64,000 nucleotides of DNA from Nocardia huaxiensis (GTDB lineage Bacteria > Actinomycetota > Actinomycetes > Mycobacteriales > Mycobacteriaceae): NCBI RefSeq assembly GCF_013744875.1, contig NZ_CP059399.1, positions 6,200,001 to 6,264,000 of the forward strand, written 5' to 3'. The notes under the pieces were generated by a model. It saw only the letters and a list, made by a program, of their open reading frames with translations, was not told where the DNA came from and searched no databases. The position numbers and the translations under genes were made by a program. Below, in pieces: positions 44,391-54,578 of this stretch; within the stretch, counting starts at the first letter, position 1, and the number at the start of each line of letters is the position of its first letter.

Positions 44391-44773
44391 TTATCGCGGG
44401 ATTTCTACCACTTCGACCAAGATTCGCTGGAAAGTGTTGGCGTAGGCCGGATCCGGTTCCTCCACACGCCCTGAGTCGATACCGCCCCGCCTCCACGGCT
44501 GACCTGAACGTTGATCGAAACGATGACCTCCGCTGTCAGCGCAGGCCGCAGTTCCTCGATGCGATCAGCACATTGGACCCATACCCGAGCCAACTCGGCG
44601 ACCTCGGACGGTGACCACGCCATGCGCAAGTGACGGACGTCGATCCTTTCCATCGGCAGTCCCGGAGAGATCTTCTGCTCGACTGGGTAATCGTCGCGGT
44701 GCCTGACCAGTCGGCCGATGAACCGGTCGAACGGTATGAATAGATGCCAGTCCGCGGAAGGTGCATTCGGCAT
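44391..44773 (-). pseudogene. Hypothetical gene with a frameshift near its end
   Basis: From ATG 44773 the frame is coding-like to about SINVQVSRGG (near 44490), then yields an odd tail ending at 44405. In the next frame the DNA reads VEEPDPAYANTFQRILVEVV and ends in TAA at 44391, which looks like the true C-terminus. The change falls in the G-rich tract around 44482-44495, a likely slippage site. About 127 residues if repaired. Begins DWHLFIPFDRFIGRLVRHRD. Family not recognised. Lies 72 bp from the IS. Confidence 0.5.
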
Positions 44774-44845
44774 GATCGGTTCATGCCAACCATGTCCGAC
44801 GCTGGTGGCGGGTGGTCGGTGGGCTTGGGCGTAGGGTGAGGTTCT

Positions 44846-45061
44846 GTGGAGGCGGACAGCAAGCTGGAGGACTTACGGTCGGTGCTCTCATGCGTTTTCG
44901 AGAAGCTCGGCGCCGAGTGTCTCACTGAGCCCGATCGGGTCGAGTTGGTGGCGCGCGCCGAAGTGGTTCAGGACCAGATCGATGCGATCCAGGATGACAT
45001 CGATGACGAGCGCATGCGGACGACAGCCGCGCCGGAGCCTTCGGACGATCGACTGTTCTGA
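44846..45061 (+). CDS. Small acidic hypothetical protein
   Basis: 71 residues from GTG 44846: a helical, charged protein (EDLRSVLSCVFEKLGAECLT; ARAEVVQDQIDAIQDDIDDE) with probable coiled-coil character. No family recognised. Convergent with an AraC gene 64 bp away. Confidence 0.45.
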   Translation: MEADSKLEDLRSVLSCVFEKLGAECLTEPDRVELVARAEVVQDQIDAIQDDIDDERMRTTAAPEPSDDRLF

Positions 45062-45125
45062 GACAGCGACGAACCCCCGAGTGAACTCGGATGATCGTGG
45101 TTGCCGATATCGAGCGTGGTCCGGT

Positions 45126-46175
45126 TCAGTCTGTGGCGAGACCGTTGCGGACTGCTGTGGGGGGTGCGCCGTGCCAGCGGCGGATTGCTCGGCGGAGTAC
45201 GCGCTCGTCGCTGTAGCCGACTCGGCGGGCTATCGATCGCATCGATAGGTCGGGGTTGCGGAGGAGGGTGAGGGCTCGGGTCTGGCGGGCCTTTTCCACC
45301 TCTGTGCGCCAGGTTGTTTCGTGTTCGGACAGGCGGCGTTGGAGGGTGCGGGGGCTCATGGCCAGGCGCTCGGCTACCGCTTCGAGGGAGAGGATGTTCT
45401 GGTCGAAGACGATGTCCAGCGCTACGCGGAAGGAGTCGTACCAGCAGAGCACGGGTTTGGCGGCAGCCAGGGTCAGGTCGGCGTGGTGTTGCAGGATCTT
45501 GGCGAGGCCGGGCTGGGATTGCGGGAGCGGGGCGTGGGCGTCTTCGTCGAGCAGGGTGATCGAATTGGCGGGGGCCTCGTAGTCGATGCGGGTGGTGCCG
45601 AAGAACTCGGTCAGCCGGCGATGTTCGCGAGGTGCGCGGTGGGACAGGCTGACTCGGAGGGGGACGATCGGGCGGCCGGTGGCCTCCCGTGATCGTTTGA
45701 GGAACAGCGCGAGCACGAATATCTCGATGGCCTCGACGACGTCGGGCACCGCCGGGCCGGTGGCGTGGCCGACGATGAATTGGCTGCCGCTCTCCATGAC
45801 CTGGGTGCGGTCCGCACCCGGATCGCCGATCACATCCAGGTAGGTCAGCGCCTGCGGTGTGGTCTCGATCAGGCTGGGGCCCGTCGTGTACAGGTAATCC
45901 CACAGGCCGAGGGTTCCCACCGGCGCTTGGTCGGCGACGTGCACGCCGATCGCGGTTCCGGCGTCGCTCAGGGTGAGCTGCTCCCACAGCGCGATCATGG
46001 TCGGGGTCGATACCCGGGCCAGATCGTCGGCGAGCACCTCGGGCCGCAGATCCGGCAGGTGCGCGAACTGGCCGCGGTTCATGCCCAGATCTGCTACGAC
46101 ACCCGATACCAAGCGGGCCAGACTGGAGGAGACGGTGCCGTCGTTCGCGGCACGGGATCTGCCTGGAGTCACCAC
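45126..46175 (-). CDS. AraC family regulator (OruR/ArgR-like arrangement)
   Basis: 349 residues. N-terminal arabinose-binding-type domain (about 50-215: TPTMIALWEQLTLSDAGTAIGVHVA) and C-terminal double helix-turn-helix (LEAVAERLAMSPRTLQRRLSEH; MRSIARRVGYSDERVLRRAI). A CPBP protease gene lies downstream by stop-to-stop distance on the same strand, upstream in transcription, so co-regulation is possible. Confidence 0.87.
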   Translation of the reverse strand: MVTPGRSRAANDGTVSSSLARLVSGVVADLGMNRGQFAHLPDLRPEVLADDLARVSTPTMIALWEQLTLSDAGTAIGVHVADQAPVGTLGLWDYLYTTGPSLIETTPQALTYLDVIGDPGADRTQVMESGSQFIVGHATGPAVPDVVEAIEIFVLALFLKRSREATGRPIVPLRVSLSHRAPREHRRLTEFFGTTRIDYEAPANSITLLDEDAHAPLPQSQPGLAKILQHHADLTLAAAKPVLCWYDSFRVALDIVFDQNILSLEAVAERLAMSPRTLQRRLSEHETTWRTEVEKARQTRALTLLRNPDLSMRSIARRVGYSDERVLRRAIRRWHGAPPTAVRNGLATD

Positions 46176-46203
46176 AATCCTCGATCGATCAACTCGAATT
46201 CCA

Positions 46204-46989
46204 TTACTGCTGTGCGGGTTCGATGCGGTGGCGGTTCAGCAGCAGGAGGATGGCGAGGACGGGGTAGACGAGGATGGGGAGCAGGGTGCCGGGGTAGAAG
46301 GTCTGGTCCACGAGGATGGCGGTGCCGGTGAGGAGAGTGAAGTCGAAGAGGCCGTGGATGATCGAGTTGGCGGTGTTGCCTCGGGTCACGCGGCGGATGA
46401 GGTAGAAGAAGTAGCCGGCGAGGCTGACCATGATGGCTTGGGGTAGGGCCGAGGCCCCATGGGTGATGCCGTTGGTGAGGTGGACCGCGCCGAAGACGAT
46501 GCTGGACCACAGCGCGACCCGGCCTTCGGTGAGCCCGTGTTCGCGCAGCACCACGACGCCGAGGCCGCGGAACATGCCCTCCTCACCCCAGCCGACGAAC
46601 TGGGTGGCGATCAGCAGGACCACGACGTACAGCCAACCCTTTTGCGCGAGTGCGCTGTAGCCGATGCCACCGGCGATGGCGACGAGGAACACGATCGGCA
46701 CCACGCGGACCCAGGGCCGGGTCGGGCGGTCGTCGTGCAGGACCGGGCGCAGCCATCCGAGGTAGGCGATCACGCCGTAGGTGAACGCCAAGGCCACGCC
46801 CAGCGGGATGATCATTCCGTAGAACACTCCGCGCGTGGACAGGAAATCCTCTTCCCCGCTGAGGTGTTTCATCAGGATCCCGCCACCTTGAATGATGGCG
46901 AGGTAGGCGATGACGACAGCGGCGAACATCGGATAGGACAGACGCCGGCCGGTGGGAACGGCCCGCGCCTCGGTATGCGGCGTGCTCAT
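46204..46989 (-). CDS. CPBP-family intramembrane metalloprotease (Abi-like)
   Basis: 261 residues, about seven membrane helices. CPBP motifs: GEEGMFRG (EExxxR), FGAVHL (FxxxH) and a third His in HGLFDF. The family includes the CAAX prenyl protease Rce1 and bacteriocin self-immunity proteins. Ends 28 nt before the AraC gene start on the same strand. Confidence 0.88.
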   Translation of the reverse strand: MSTPHTEARAVPTGRRLSYPMFAAVVIAYLAIIQGGGILMKHLSGEEDFLSTRGVFYGMIIPLGVALAFTYGVIAYLGWLRPVLHDDRPTRPWVRVVPIVFLVAIAGGIGYSALAQKGWLYVVVLLIATQFVGWGEEGMFRGLGVVVLREHGLTEGRVALWSSIVFGAVHLTNGITHGASALPQAIMVSLAGYFFYLIRRVTRGNTANSIIHGLFDFTLLTGTAILVDQTFYPGTLLPILVYPVLAILLLLNRHRIEPAQQ

Positions 46990-47057
46990 GAGCTAAACAT
47001 AGAAGATCATCACGCCGTGATCTGCCATGTGGCACCGTGCGGCGGGCATCGACGCGA

Positions 47058-48143
47058 TCAGCGGATGGAGCGCACTTCGGGTTCGGTGTCGGTGTCGACG
47101 GCCTTGATCGCTTCGGGGAGAAGCTGATCCAGGTGATAGGGGTAGACGGTTTCGCCGGATCCGTCGAGGTCGATGATGTCGGCGGGGGTGCACCACTTGT
47201 TGCCGGTGATGGAGCGGCGTTCGATGAAGTCGAGCTTGGCCGGCTTCGGGTCGAACGCCTTGACGCGCAGGACGAAGAAGAGTTCCTCCGAACGGATGAG
47301 TTCGCCGTTGAAGGGGAATACGGCGACGCGCCGCCAGAGCGGGCCGCGCAGCATGGAGGAGTCGGCGGGGTAGCCGGTTTCCTCGTGGAGTTCGCGAATC
47401 GCGGCCTCGCGCAAGGTTTCTCCGGGGTCCACGCCGCCGCCGATGGTGAACCAGAACTGCACGTCGGGGACCTGGGGGTCGCGGCCGCGCAGCAGCAGGA
47501 CCCGGTCCTGTTCGTCGAGCAGGACGATGCGGGCGGAGGTGCGGACGGTGTCGACGTCGAGACCGGTGGAGGCGGCGGGGGTGACCCGTTCGGCGATCTC
47601 GAAATAGGTTGGCAGGGGGGCGGTTCCGCCGAGGTGCAGCCAGCGGACCAGGCGGCGGGTGCGCAGGGCGAGGGTGTCGCGGACGGCGTCGTTGTGGAAG
47701 CGGCGGGCGATGAGCACCCGGGCTTCGGCGTCGGCGAGCTCGGCCACCAGCTGCGGGGGCAGCAGGGCGATGTCGACGGCGGAAAGTGCTGCGGCGAGCT
47801 GGTTTTCGACGGTTTCGCGGTCGCGCCAGTTGGTGCGTTCGGCGCGATCGGCCAGGGAGGTGAGGCGGCGGGCCTGTTCGGCCAGTTCCGGATCGGCCGA
47901 GGCGCCGGTGAGGCGACCACTCGAGTCGCGGTCGGCGGCCCGGCCCGCCAGGGTGGTGGCCACCGACCGGCCCACCACGGCACGGCGGGCCAGCGCGGCG
48001 TCGAGCGCGTGCCGGGCCTGGTCGGTGCGAACATGCAGGCGGTCCAGGCGATTCGCGGTGGTGTAGGCCCACACGCCGATGGTGATGACGACCGCGGCGA
48101 TGAGCGTGAGGACCAGAATGGTGGTCGCGGAGAAGGTGATCAT
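47058..48143 (-). CDS. Membrane-anchored NUDIX hydrolase (Rv2609c-like)
   Basis: 361 residues from ATG 48143, overlapping the pimA stop by 4 nt (ATGA). One N-terminal helix (residues 5-26), a long helical LemA-like stalk (about 30-165), then a NUDIX domain with the full box GxGxDP... starting at G236: GGVDPGETLREAAIRELHEE then TGY. Hydrolyses a nucleoside diphosphate derivative. Last gene of the PIM operon, as in Mycobacterium; its part in PIM metabolism is unproven. Confidence 0.9.
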   Translation of the reverse strand: MITFSATTILVLTLIAAVVITIGVWAYTTANRLDRLHVRTDQARHALDAALARRAVVGRSVATTLAGRAADRDSSGRLTGASADPELAEQARRLTSLADRAERTNWRDRETVENQLAAALSAVDIALLPPQLVAELADAEARVLIARRFHNDAVRDTLALRTRRLVRWLHLGGTAPLPTYFEIAERVTPAASTGLDVDTVRTSARIVLLDEQDRVLLLRGRDPQVPDVQFWFTIGGGVDPGETLREAAIRELHEETGYPADSSMLRGPLWRRVAVFPFNGELIRSEELFFVLRVKAFDPKPAKLDFIERRSITGNKWCTPADIIDLDGSGETVYPYHLDQLLPEAIKAVDTDTEPEVRSIR

Positions 48144-49264
48144 CCGGCGGTCCTCACGCGCACGTCGCCGACGGTGACGGTTTCGTACACGCGCAGGATC
48201 TGTTCTGCCACCACCGGCCAATCGTATTCGCCGACAACCTGATTGGCGGTGCGGATGAACTCCTCGCGCACGGCCGCATCGGTGAGCATGGTGTCCAGCG
48301 CGACGGCCAGCCGATCGGAATCGCCGACGGGGACCAGCATTCCGGCGGTGCCGTCCCGCAGCACGCGGCGGAAGGCGTCGAGATCGCTTGCCACCACGGC
48401 GGTTCCGGCGGCCATGGCCTCCACCAGCACGATGCCGAAGCTCTCGCCGCCGATATTCGGGGCGCAGTACACGTCGGCGCTGCGCATGGCGGACGCCTTC
48501 TCCGCGTCCGAAACCTGGCCCAGGAAGCGCAGATGCGAGGCGTTCTCCCCCGCTTCGCGACGCAGCTTGTCCTCGTCACCGCGCCCGACGATCAGAATCT
48601 CCACCTCGGGATGGCGGCGCACCAGCGCGGGCAGCGCGCCCAGCAGCACCTCCATGCCCTTGCGCGGTTCGTCGAAACGCCCCAGGAACAGCACGGTTCC
48701 GCCCTGGCGCGGATATCCCGGCAGCAGCGGCGCGTGCGCGAAGGCGGGCACGTCCACCCCGTTCGGGATCTCCACCGCGTCCCCGCCGAGCGCCTCCACC
48801 TGCCAGCGTCGCGCCAGCTCCGACACCGCGATGCGGCCACTGATCTTCTCGTGGTACGGCCGCAGCACACCCTGAAAAGTACTGAGCACCAACGACTTCG
48901 TGGTCGAGGTGTGGAAGGTGGCCACGATCGGCCCCTCCGCGATCTTCAACGCCAGCATCGACAGGCTCGGCGCATTCGGCTCGTGAATGTGCAGCACGTC
49001 GAAATCGTTCTCGGCGATCCAGCGCCGAATCCGCGAATACGCGGTGGGCCCGAACGACAGTCGCGCCACCGACCCGTTGTACGGAATGGCGACCGCACGC
49101 CCGGCCGACACCACATAGTCGGGCAGCGGAGTGTCCTCGGCGGCGGGTGCGAGCACGCTCACCTTGTGGCCGCGTTCGATGAGCACCTGCGCCAATTCCA
49201 CGACATGCGCCTGAACCCCGCCCGGGACGTCGAACGAATACGGGCAGACCATGCCGATTCTCAT
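48140..49264 (-). CDS. pimA: Phosphatidylinositol alpha-mannosyltransferase PimA
   Basis: GT4 glycosyltransferase moving mannose from GDP-mannose to the 2-position of phosphatidylinositol myo-inositol, the first PIM step, at the inner membrane face. 374 residues: MRIGMVCPYSFDVPGGVQAH (GG phosphate contact), donor-side RFDEPRKGMEVLL and the E-x7-E motif in GESFGIVLVEAMAAGTAVV. ATG overlaps the patA stop. Confidence 0.95.
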   Translation of the reverse strand: MRIGMVCPYSFDVPGGVQAHVVELAQVLIERGHKVSVLAPAAEDTPLPDYVVSAGRAVAIPYNGSVARLSFGPTAYSRIRRWIAENDFDVLHIHEPNAPSLSMLALKIAEGPIVATFHTSTTKSLVLSTFQGVLRPYHEKISGRIAVSELARRWQVEALGGDAVEIPNGVDVPAFAHAPLLPGYPRQGGTVLFLGRFDEPRKGMEVLLGALPALVRRHPEVEILIVGRGDEDKLRREAGENASHLRFLGQVSDAEKASAMRSADVYCAPNIGGESFGIVLVEAMAAGTAVVASDLDAFRRVLRDGTAGMLVPVGDSDRLAVALDTMLTDAAVREEFIRTANQVVGEYDWPVVAEQILRVYETVTVGDVRVRTAG

Positions 49265-50325
49265 AGTGCGCCGTCTCCCCTGTGCCCCTGCGTGCCGGTC
49301 TCGGCCTCCGGCGATGCTTGCCCCGGGGCCTGCGGCGCCGACTGGCCCCGCGACCGCTCTGCCGAAAATCCCAGGGCCTGCTGTGCCGCCGCGATGCGGG
49401 CCAGCCGCTCCTGCGACAAATCACTCTCCCACACCGGTTGCAACATGTGCCAGTCGGCGGGGTGGGCGGCGATATTGGCCGCGAACCGGTCCGCCAACGC
49501 CTGGGTTGCCGCCGCGACCCCGCCCGAAACGTCGATGGGGGCTTCGGTTTTGAATCCCCAGCCCTCGCGCCCGTCCGGGCCGGTGGTGAACCAGCAGTGC
49601 ACGGGGATCAGCGCCGCACCGGTCTCGATGGCCAGTTTGGCCGCGCCGGCGGGCATCCAGGTGCGCTCGCCGAAGAAGTCGACCGGCACCCCCTTGCCGG
49701 TGAGGTCGCGCTCCCCCATCAGGCAGACAACCTTGTTGTCGCGCAGGCGATCCGCGAGTTGCGGGAACGGGGGCTGCTCGCCACCGCTCAGCGGGAACAC
49801 CTCGAAGCCGAGGCTCTCCCGGTATTCCATGAACCGCACGAACAGCGATTCCGGCTGCAAACGCTCTGCGACAGTGGCCAGTCCGCCCTGGTTCTGCACC
49901 AGCCACACGCCGGCCATGTCCCAGTTCCCGGAGTGCGGCAGCGCCAGCACGGCGCCGCGCCCGGCGGCGACGGCGGCCTCGAGGTGCTCGACCTCGTTCA
50001 CGAACAGCCGTCCCGACCGCACCATGTCGGCGTGATCCATGGACGGCAATCGGAACGCCTCCCGCCAGTAGCGGGCATAGGAGCGCATGCTGTCCCGGAT
50101 CAGCTCATCGGGCACCTGCTCCGGCGGCACCCCGAGCACGCGGGCCAGATTGCGCCGCAACTGATTCGGATGTCCGGCGTGCGCGGCCTTGTTGGCCTTG
50201 CGCGACCCGAGGTCGGCTCCGGCGTCGAACAGCTTGCGCGCCAGGCCCTCCGGCAGTCCGCGCACCAGCCGCCACCCGGCCGCGTACCCCTGATCGGTCA
50301 ACGCGGACGTGAAATCGCTGCTCAC
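49261..50325 (-). CDS. patA: Phosphatidylinositol mannoside acyltransferase
   Basis: 354 residues from GTG 50325, overlapping the pgsA stop (GTGA). LPLAT/HtrB-like fold; the catalytic H-x4-D is in LPHSGNWD, with RLQPESLFVRFMEYRESLGF and CLMGERDLTGKGVPVDFFG downstream. Adds palmitate to the mannose of PIM1/PIM2. Symbol given by synteny with Rv2611c. Confidence 0.92.
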   Translation of the reverse strand: MSSDFTSALTDQGYAAGWRLVRGLPEGLARKLFDAGADLGSRKANKAAHAGHPNQLRRNLARVLGVPPEQVPDELIRDSMRSYARYWREAFRLPSMDHADMVRSGRLFVNEVEHLEAAVAAGRGAVLALPHSGNWDMAGVWLVQNQGGLATVAERLQPESLFVRFMEYRESLGFEVFPLSGGEQPPFPQLADRLRDNKVVCLMGERDLTGKGVPVDFFGERTWMPAGAAKLAIETGAALIPVHCWFTTGPDGREGWGFKTEAPIDVSGGVAAATQALADRFAANIAAHPADWHMLQPVWESDLSQERLARIAAAQQALGFSAERSRGQSAPQAPGQASPEAETGTQGHRGDGAL

Positions 50326-50993
50326 TGCTGCGGTGCCTCCGGGGCCTTCGCCGCGGGGGCGAGAACGTCGCGGGCCCCGGGCGAATTGCGCACCGCGAGG
50401 ACCCGCTGGAACACGGTGATGATGCTCAGCACCGCGAGGGCGTACATGGCCGCGTACACCGCGTAGGACAGCCATTCGATGCCGAAATGCCCTCCGATGC
50501 CGGTGAATCCGGCGCCGACGAGCACGATGACCAGCCGGTCCGGGCGTTCGATGAGCCCGCCGTCGGCCGACAGCCCGCTGGCCTCCGCGCGCGCCTTGGC
50601 GTACGAGATGACCTGCGAGGTCACCAGCACGATCAGCGTCGCCAGGAACAGGTGCTTGCTGTGCTCGGTGTACACCGCCCACCAGGCGAGCGCGCCGAAG
50701 ATGGCCCCGTCCGCCACGCGATCACACGTGGCGTCCAGCACCGCGCCGTATTTCGTGCCGCCGCCGCGCGCCCGCGCCATCGCACCGTCGAGCATGTCGA
50801 ACATGACGAACAGCCAGATCACCATGGTTCCCCAGAACAGGTGATCGGTCGGGAACAGCGTGACCGCGGCCGCGATCGAGGCGGTGGTGCCGATGAGCGT
50901 CATCGCGTCGGGGGTCAGCCCGGTGCTCACCAACGCTTTCCCCAGTGGGGCAGTCGCTTTGGCGAACGTTTCGCGACCGAAGAAGCTCAGCAC
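50322..50993 (-). CDS. pgsA: Phosphatidylinositol phosphate synthase
   Basis: CDP-alcohol phosphotransferase joining CDP-diacylglycerol and inositol 1-phosphate. 223 residues, six membrane helices; the signature D-x2-DG-x2-AR-x8-G-x3-D-x3-D is seen in DMLDGAMARARGGGTKYG and AVLDATCD. Starts 1 nt after the HIT gene ends. Makes the lipid that PimA mannosylates. Confidence 0.95.
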   Translation of the reverse strand: MLSFFGRETFAKATAPLGKALVSTGLTPDAMTLIGTTASIAAAVTLFPTDHLFWGTMVIWLFVMFDMLDGAMARARGGGTKYGAVLDATCDRVADGAIFGALAWWAVYTEHSKHLFLATLIVLVTSQVISYAKARAEASGLSADGGLIERPDRLVIVLVGAGFTGIGGHFGIEWLSYAVYAAMYALAVLSIITVFQRVLAVRNSPGARDVLAPAAKAPEAPQQ

Positions 50994-50994
50994 G

Positions 50995-51618
50995 CTACTC
51001 GGATTCCTTCCATGCCTGCGCCAGCAGCCCCCGCGTCTCGCGCAGCAGCTGCGGCATGACCTTCACTCCGCCGACGACGGTAATGAAGTTCGCGTCGCCG
51101 CTCCAGCGCGGCACGATGTGTTGATGCAGGTGATCGGCAAGTGAACCGCCGGCAACGCCGCCGAGATTCAATCCGACATTGAATCCGGCCGGGCGCGAGA
51201 CCTTCTTCATGACCCGGATGGCCTGCTGGGTGAAGGCCATGAGCTCGGTGGACTCGTCGAGGGTGAGGTCCTCGAGGTTGGCCACGCGACGGTAGGGCAC
51301 GACCATCATGTGGCCGGGGTTGTACGGGTACAGGTTGAGCACCGCGTACACCCACTGCCCGCGCGCGATGATCAGCCCGTCCTCGTCCGCCATCTCGGGG
51401 ATGTCGGTGAAGGGGTGCCCGGACTTCTTGGGCGCGTCGGCGTCCGCGTCCTTGGCCTCCTTCTCGGCGGCCTCCCCGGTGATGTAGGACATGCGGTACG
51501 GCGTCCACAGCCGTTGCAGGCGATCGGGTTCACCCGCGCCGCGATCCACGATGGTCTCGCGCGGTGCCGAATCCTGTTGTCCCGAAGCCTCGTTCAGCCC
51601 AGCCGTACGTTCACTCAT
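50995..51618 (-). CDS. HIT-family hydrolase/Ap4A phosphorylase-like
   Basis: 207 residues; the histidine triad reads [10 protein letters not shown], preceded by [15 protein letters not shown]. The M. tuberculosis protein at this locus (Rv2613c) is an Ap4A phosphorylase, so the same activity is likely. ATG overlaps the thrS stop by 4 nt. Confidence 0.92.
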   Translation of the reverse strand: MSERTAGLNEASGQQDSAPRETIVDRGAGEPDRLQRLWTPYRMSYITGEAAEKEAKDADADAPKKSGHPFTDIPEMADEDGLIIARGQWVYAVLNLYPYNPGHMMVVPYRRVANLEDLTLDESTELMAFTQQAIRVMKKVSRPAGFNVGLNLGGVAGGSLADHLHQHIVPRWSGDANFITVVGGVKVMPQLLRETRGLLAQAWKESE

Positions 51619-53672
51619 GCATCACCCTTGCGGATCTCGAACCCCTCCGCGGTGGGAGAAGCGTTCTCACGGCGCTGAACCCAGTCGATGATGGTCGCGA
51701 CCGCATCCTTGACCGGCACGCCGTTGACCTGGGTGCCGTCCCGGAAGCGGAAGCTGACCGCGCCGGCCTCCACGTCCCGCGCACCGGCGAGCAGCATGAA
51801 CGGCACCTTCTGCGCGGTCTGGTTGAAGATCTTCTTCTGCATGCGGTCGTCGGAGCGATCCAGCTCGGCGCGAATGCCCGCGGCCTGCAACTCCTCGATC
51901 ACGCCGTCCAGGTGCTCGGCGAAGGTCTCGGCGACCGGAATGCCGACCACCTGCACCGGCGACAGCCACGCCGGGAACGCGCCCGCGTAGTGCTCGGTGA
52001 GCACACCGAAGAAGCGCTCGATGGAACCGAACAGCGCGCGGTGGATCATGACCGGGCGATGCTTGGCGCCGTCCGCGCCGGTGTACTCCAGTTCGAACCG
52101 CTCGGGCAGGTTGAAGTCGAGCTGGATGGTCGACATCTGCCAGGTGCGGCCGAGGGCGTCCTTGGCCTGCACGGAGATCTTCGGGCCGTAGAAGGCCGCG
52201 CCGCCCGGATCCGGCACCAGGTCCAGACCGGAGTCGGTGGCCACCTTGCGCAGGGTTTCGGTGGCCTCCTCCCACAGCTCGTCGGAGCCCACGAACTTCT
52301 TCGGGTCCTTGGTGGACAGCTCGAGGTAGAAGTCGTCGAGGCCGTAGTCGCGCAGCAGCGACAGCACGAACTGCAGGGTGGTGGTGAGCTCCGCGTGCAT
52401 CTGCTCCTTGGTGCAGTAGATGTGCGCGTCGTCCTGCGTCATGCCCCGCACGCGGGTGAGGCCGTGCACCACGCCGGACTTCTCGTAGCGGTACACCGAG
52501 CCGAATTCGAACATGCGCAGGGGCAGTTCGCGGTAGGAGCGCCCGCGCGACCGGAAGATCAGGTTGTGCATCGGGCAGTTCATCGGCTTGACGAAGTAGT
52601 CCTGGCCGGGCTTGCGCACGGTGCCGTCCTCATTGAGTTCGGCGTCGAGGTGCATGGCCGGGAACATGCCGTCGCGGTACCAGTCCAGGTGACCGGAGAC
52701 CTCGAACAGGTGGCCCTTGGTGATGTGCGGGGTGTTGACGAACTCGTAGCCGGCGGCGGTGTGGCGGCGGCGCGAGTAGTCCTCGAGCTCCTTGCGGATG
52801 ATGCCGCCCTTGGGGTGGAACACCGGCAGGCCCGAGCCCAGTTCGTCGGGGAAGGAGAACAGGTCCAGTTCCAGGCCCAGCTTGCGATGGTCGCGCTTCT
52901 CGGCCTCCTCGAGCAGGCGCAGGTATTCGTCCTGGGCCTCCTGCGATTCCCAGGCGGTGCCGTAGATGCGCTGCAGATCCTCGCGGCTCTGATCGCCCCG
53001 CCAGTAGGCGGCCGAGGAGCGGGTCAGCTTGAACGCCGGAATGTACTTGGTGGTCGGGCAGTGCGGGCCGCGGCACAGGTCGCCCCAGACCTTCTCGCCC
53101 GAGCGCGGATCCAGATTGTCGTAGATGGTCAGCTCGTTGCCGCCGACCTCCATGACCTCCGGATCGTCGATGCCCGACTTGTCGGAGATGAGCTCGAGTT
53201 TGAACGGCTCCTTGGCCAGTTCGACCCGCGCCTCGTCGATGTCGACCACCCGGCGCGAAAACCGCTGCGCGTCTTTGATGATCTTCTTCATGCGGGATTC
53301 GAGCTTGGTCAGATCCTCCGGGGTGAACGGCCGGTCCACCTGGAAGTCGTAGTAGAAGCCGTCCTTGATGTAGGGGCCGATGCCCAGCTTGGCTTCCGGG
53401 AACTCCTGCTGCACGGCCTGGGCCAGCACATGCGCGGCCGAATGCCGGATCACATTGCGACCGTCCGGGGAATCGGCGGTGATGACCTCGACCTCGGTGT
53501 CGACCTCGGGGGTCCAGGACAGGTCCTTGAGATTGCCCTCGTCGTCGCGGACGACGATGACCGCGCCGGGGCCCTTGTTCGGCAGCTCCGCCTCGCGCAG
53601 CGCCGCGCCCGCGGTAGTCCCAGCCGGGACCCGGACGCGGGCGGCTGGGGTCATCGGGGCTGAGGTGGTCAC
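51615..53672 (-). CDS. thrS: Threonyl-tRNA synthetase
   Basis: Class II synthetase, 685 residues from GTG 53672, which has AAGGAG 9 nt upstream; GTG 53711 would add 13 residues. TGS domain, editing domain with the metal-binding [12 protein letters not shown], and catalytic core with Zn-ligand Cys in NCPMH, motif 2 [11 protein letters not shown] and motif 3 near [15 protein letters not shown]. Heads the thrS-HIT-pgsA-patA-pimA-NUDIX operon. Confidence 0.97.
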   Translation of the reverse strand: MTTSAPMTPAARVRVPAGTTAGAALREAELPNKGPGAVIVVRDDEGNLKDLSWTPEVDTEVEVITADSPDGRNVIRHSAAHVLAQAVQQEFPEAKLGIGPYIKDGFYYDFQVDRPFTPEDLTKLESRMKKIIKDAQRFSRRVVDIDEARVELAKEPFKLELISDKSGIDDPEVMEVGGNELTIYDNLDPRSGEKVWGDLCRGPHCPTTKYIPAFKLTRSSAAYWRGDQSREDLQRIYGTAWESQEAQDEYLRLLEEAEKRDHRKLGLELDLFSFPDELGSGLPVFHPKGGIIRKELEDYSRRRHTAAGYEFVNTPHITKGHLFEVSGHLDWYRDGMFPAMHLDAELNEDGTVRKPGQDYFVKPMNCPMHNLIFRSRGRSYRELPLRMFEFGSVYRYEKSGVVHGLTRVRGMTQDDAHIYCTKEQMHAELTTTLQFVLSLLRDYGLDDFYLELSTKDPKKFVGSDELWEEATETLRKVATDSGLDLVPDPGGAAFYGPKISVQAKDALGRTWQMSTIQLDFNLPERFELEYTGADGAKHRPVMIHRALFGSIERFFGVLTEHYAGAFPAWLSPVQVVGIPVAETFAEHLDGVIEELQAAGIRAELDRSDDRMQKKIFNQTAQKVPFMLLAGARDVEAGAVSFRFRDGTQVNGVPVKDAVATIIDWVQRRENASPTAEGFEIRKGDA

Positions 53673-53858
53673 GGCTGCGCACTCCTTGGCATCGTCGTCG
53701 CGGGTGGTCACCCGCTGGCTTCACTTCTGGGGAGGGGCTCCCCACGATTACGGCCGGTCACGCCCCGCAATGATTCGCAGGGCGCACAAACTCCGGCGTG
53801 CATCATGCTATCGGCACGCCGTGACACCCGCGCCAATGGACCGCCCCCGCCGCGTCGC

Positions 53859-54578
53859 TCAGTCCTGGTTCACCATGTCGGCCAGCAGCTTCTCCCGCTG
53901 CGCCGCAGGCCGTTTGGGGCAGCTGGTGCACATTTCACAGCCCGGCACCTCGAAAACGACGCAGCAGGAGATCCGCCGGACGAAGGTGCGCCCGGCGATG
54001 TCCTGGAAGCGCGGCACCGGCAGCCGGCCCGCGACCTCCCGCGCCAGCACGGCCCCCGCCTCCTGATCCCCGGCGTCGAGCGCCCGGTTGCCGATGGCGT
54101 CGGCCACGATCGCCCACAGCGACGCGATGCTCGCGCCCGACACCTCGGCCACCACCGGAATCACGCGAGAAAGCGTGTGCCGCAAGGCCGGGCCGGGCCC
54201 GATGGTCGAGAACGCCTCGTGCGCACCCGCGCAACCGCCGGCGGGCTCGAGGCGCACGCCGGGTTCCAGCTGGACGCCCGGCTCGAGGCGGATCATCGGC
54301 CCGGCCGACGCGGCGGCTTCCGGTTCGGTCGCGATGATCCGTTCGATCCCGCCGTCCGGCCGCACCTCGCAGGCGAAATGCTCCAGCGTCGGATCGAAGT
54401 CGGCCTCCCCCGCGACCCACGCCTCGAGGACGGGATTCACCAGCGAAGAGGCGGTCATGCACCACCACAGTGTTCCGGAGACCCGGGAATCCCCGGTCCC
54501 CCACGAGATGCCCATATCGCCGATCCGCTCCGCCAGCCAGGCCGGCGACAGCAGTTCGGTGCCGGGCACCACGCTCAT
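53859..54578 (-). CDS. FhuF-like (2Fe-2S)-binding protein
   Basis: 239 residues from ATG 54578, overlapping the preceding stop (ATGA). The C-terminus has the cysteine pattern CC-x10-C-x2-C (RRISCCVVFEVPGCEMCTSC), as in FhuF-type ferric-siderophore reductases. GISWGTGDSRVSGTLWWCMT is also typical. Probably releases iron from an imported siderophore; no siderophore genes are adjacent. Confidence 0.85.
   Translation of the reverse strand: MSVVPGTELLSPAWLAERIGDMGISWGTGDSRVSGTLWWCMTASSLVNPVLEAWVAGEADFDPTLEHFACEVRPDGGIERIIATEPEAAASAGPMIRLEPGVQLEPGVRLEPAGGCAGAHEAFSTIGPGPALRHTLSRVIPVVAEVSGASIASLWAIVADAIGNRALDAGDQEAGAVLAREVAGRLPVPRFQDIAGRTFVRRISCCVVFEVPGCEMCTSCPKRPAAQREKLLADMVNQD

Noticed and set aside
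51564..53663. Plus-strand open frame of about 700 codons opposite thrS
   Set aside because: It mirrors thrS, with a composition typical of antisense frames (Val/Leu/Gly/His-rich) and no recognisable domain.
53673..53858. T-box or other leader upstream of thrS
   Set aside because: A short GGGGAG/CTCCCC hairpin is visible (53729-53743), but no T-box box sequence or specifier arrangement is seen, and T-boxes on thrS are not expected in this group.
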